In this document: positions 6,048-6,275 of the stretch, in pieces | Layout: each line of letters opens with the position of its first letter | Position numbering within the stretch: position 1 is the stretch's first letter | Assembly (NCBI GenBank): GCA_028293265.1 | Contig: JAQGPB010000557.1 | Location: forward strand, 1-6,275 | Direction of reading: 5' to 3' | DNA: 6,275 bases | DNA from: Pedosphaera sp. | GTDB taxonomy: Bacteria; Verrucomicrobiota; Verrucomicrobiae; Limisphaerales; Pedosphaeraceae | Program-made: the position numbers and the translations under genes | Notes under the pieces: model-generated | Databases searched by the model: none | What the model saw: only the letters and a program-made list of their open reading frames with translations | Told to the model about the DNA's origin: nothing

Positions 6048-6075
6048 AACATAACATACAGATTAGCGATGGCAA
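6048..6075 (-). promoter_or_regulatory. Sigma70-type promoter for the membrane-protein gene
   Basis: Minus strand: TTGCCA (6075-6070, 5 of 6 consensus), 16-nt spacer, TATGTT (6053-6048, 4 of 6). The predicted start is near 6041, giving a leader of about 48 nt that includes a good ribosome site (AAAGGA, 9 nt before ATG 5992). The region is AT-rich compared with its surroundings. Confidence 0.5.
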
Positions 6076-6085
6076 GCATTTAATT

Positions 6086-6097
6086 TGCGCCGGCGCA
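6086..6097. repeat. 12-bp perfect palindrome upstream of the promoter
   Basis: TGCGCCGGCGCA is self-complementary with no spacer and lies 11 bp upstream of the predicted -35 box of the membrane-protein gene. It could be an activator site or part of the repeat cluster beginning at about 6134. Short GC-rich palindromes also arise by chance. Confidence 0.3.
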
Positions 6098-6133
6098 GCT
6101 CGACGCTGTTCTTGGAACCGCAGCGAACCGGCT

Positions 6134-6175
6134 CCTTCTCCTCCATGCAATGGAGGAGAGGGCTGGGGAGAGGAG
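6134..6175. repeat. CT-rich stem-loop repeat, copy 1
   Basis: Contains a perfect 10-bp hairpin TCTCCTCCAT-GCA-ATGGAGGAGA (6137-6159) followed by GGGCTGGGGAGAGG. Read on the minus strand it runs CCTCTCCCCAGCCCTCTCC then the stem-loop, the same order as copy 2, so the two copies are inverted relative to each other. Short dispersed repeats of this style are common in bacterial intergenic regions. No gene is credible across 5993-6275. Confidence 0.65.
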
Positions 6176-6218
6176 GCGCTTTCTGCCCGCGCCCACGTCG
6201 GCTTTTTCCAATAAGACA

Positions 6219-6267
6219 TCCCTCTCCCCGGCCCTCTCCCACTCCTGCGTCGTGGGAGAGGGAGAAG
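6219..6267. repeat. CT-rich stem-loop repeat, copy 2 (opposite orientation)
   Basis: Read on the plus strand: CCCTCTCCCCGGCC leads into a perfect 11-bp hairpin CCCTCTCCCAC (6232-6242), 9-nt loop, GTGGGAGAGGG (6252-6262), then AGAAG. The leader matches that of copy 1 on the opposite strand except for one base (CCTCTCCCC A/G GCCCTCTCC), while the loop and inner stem differ. The inverted pair with about 40 bp between is the arrangement seen in REP doublets (REPINs). Confidence 0.65.
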
Positions 6268-6275
6268 AATCGGGG

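Noticed and set aside
5989..6219. 76-codon minus-strand open frame upstream of the membrane protein
   Set aside because: It runs through the stem-loop repeat, the promoter and the palindrome, and its low-complexity start (SSPQPSPPLHGGEG) is translated repeat DNA.

Overview
The window looks like a chromosomal segment of a moderately GC-rich free-living bacterium. The two-PAS histidine kinase, the exported PQQ-like beta-propeller, the GT4 glycosyltransferases and the abundant GC-rich stem-loop repeats would all fit a Verrucomicrobia-like (Limisphaerales/Pedosphaera-type) genome. That lineage guess is inference from style and no marker gene supports it. All five genes I can support are on the minus strand, so the window is read from high to low coordinates.

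Region by region (plus-strand coordinates): (1) 1-1512 holds a cytoplasmic PAS-PAS-HisKA-HATPase_c sensor kinase whose C-terminal end lies outside the window. Its two PAS domains are a recent-looking tandem duplication. (2) 1513-1700 is a short intergenic stretch with a possible promoter for the kinase and a small hairpin just behind the upstream operon. (3) 1701-5156 is a compact three-gene operon, transcribed as glycosyltransferase (3984-5156), glycosyltransferase (2837-4009), exported eight-bladed beta-propeller (1701-2840). Its reading frames overlap at both junctions (26 or 8 bp, then a 4-bp GTGA overlap). (4) 5157-5551 has no gene. It holds an elaborate nested palindrome of about 180 bp (5272-5453) and a further hairpin (5499-5536). 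(5) 5552-5992 encodes a small three-helix membrane protein of a conserved but functionally unassigned type. A good promoter and a perfect 20-bp operator-like palindrome precede it. (6) 6048-6275 is non-coding apart from promoter elements. It ends in two inverted copies of a CT-rich stem-loop repeat of the dispersed REP/REPIN kind.

Working model: the two GT4 enzymes act in sequence on a cell-surface glycan, and the co-translated exported propeller may serve the same envelope process. The kinase and the membrane protein appear to be independent transcription units. No fully new system is evident. The items most worth following are the nested palindrome with mutually exclusive pairings, the operator at the membrane-protein promoter, and the coupling of two glycosyltransferases to an exported propeller.
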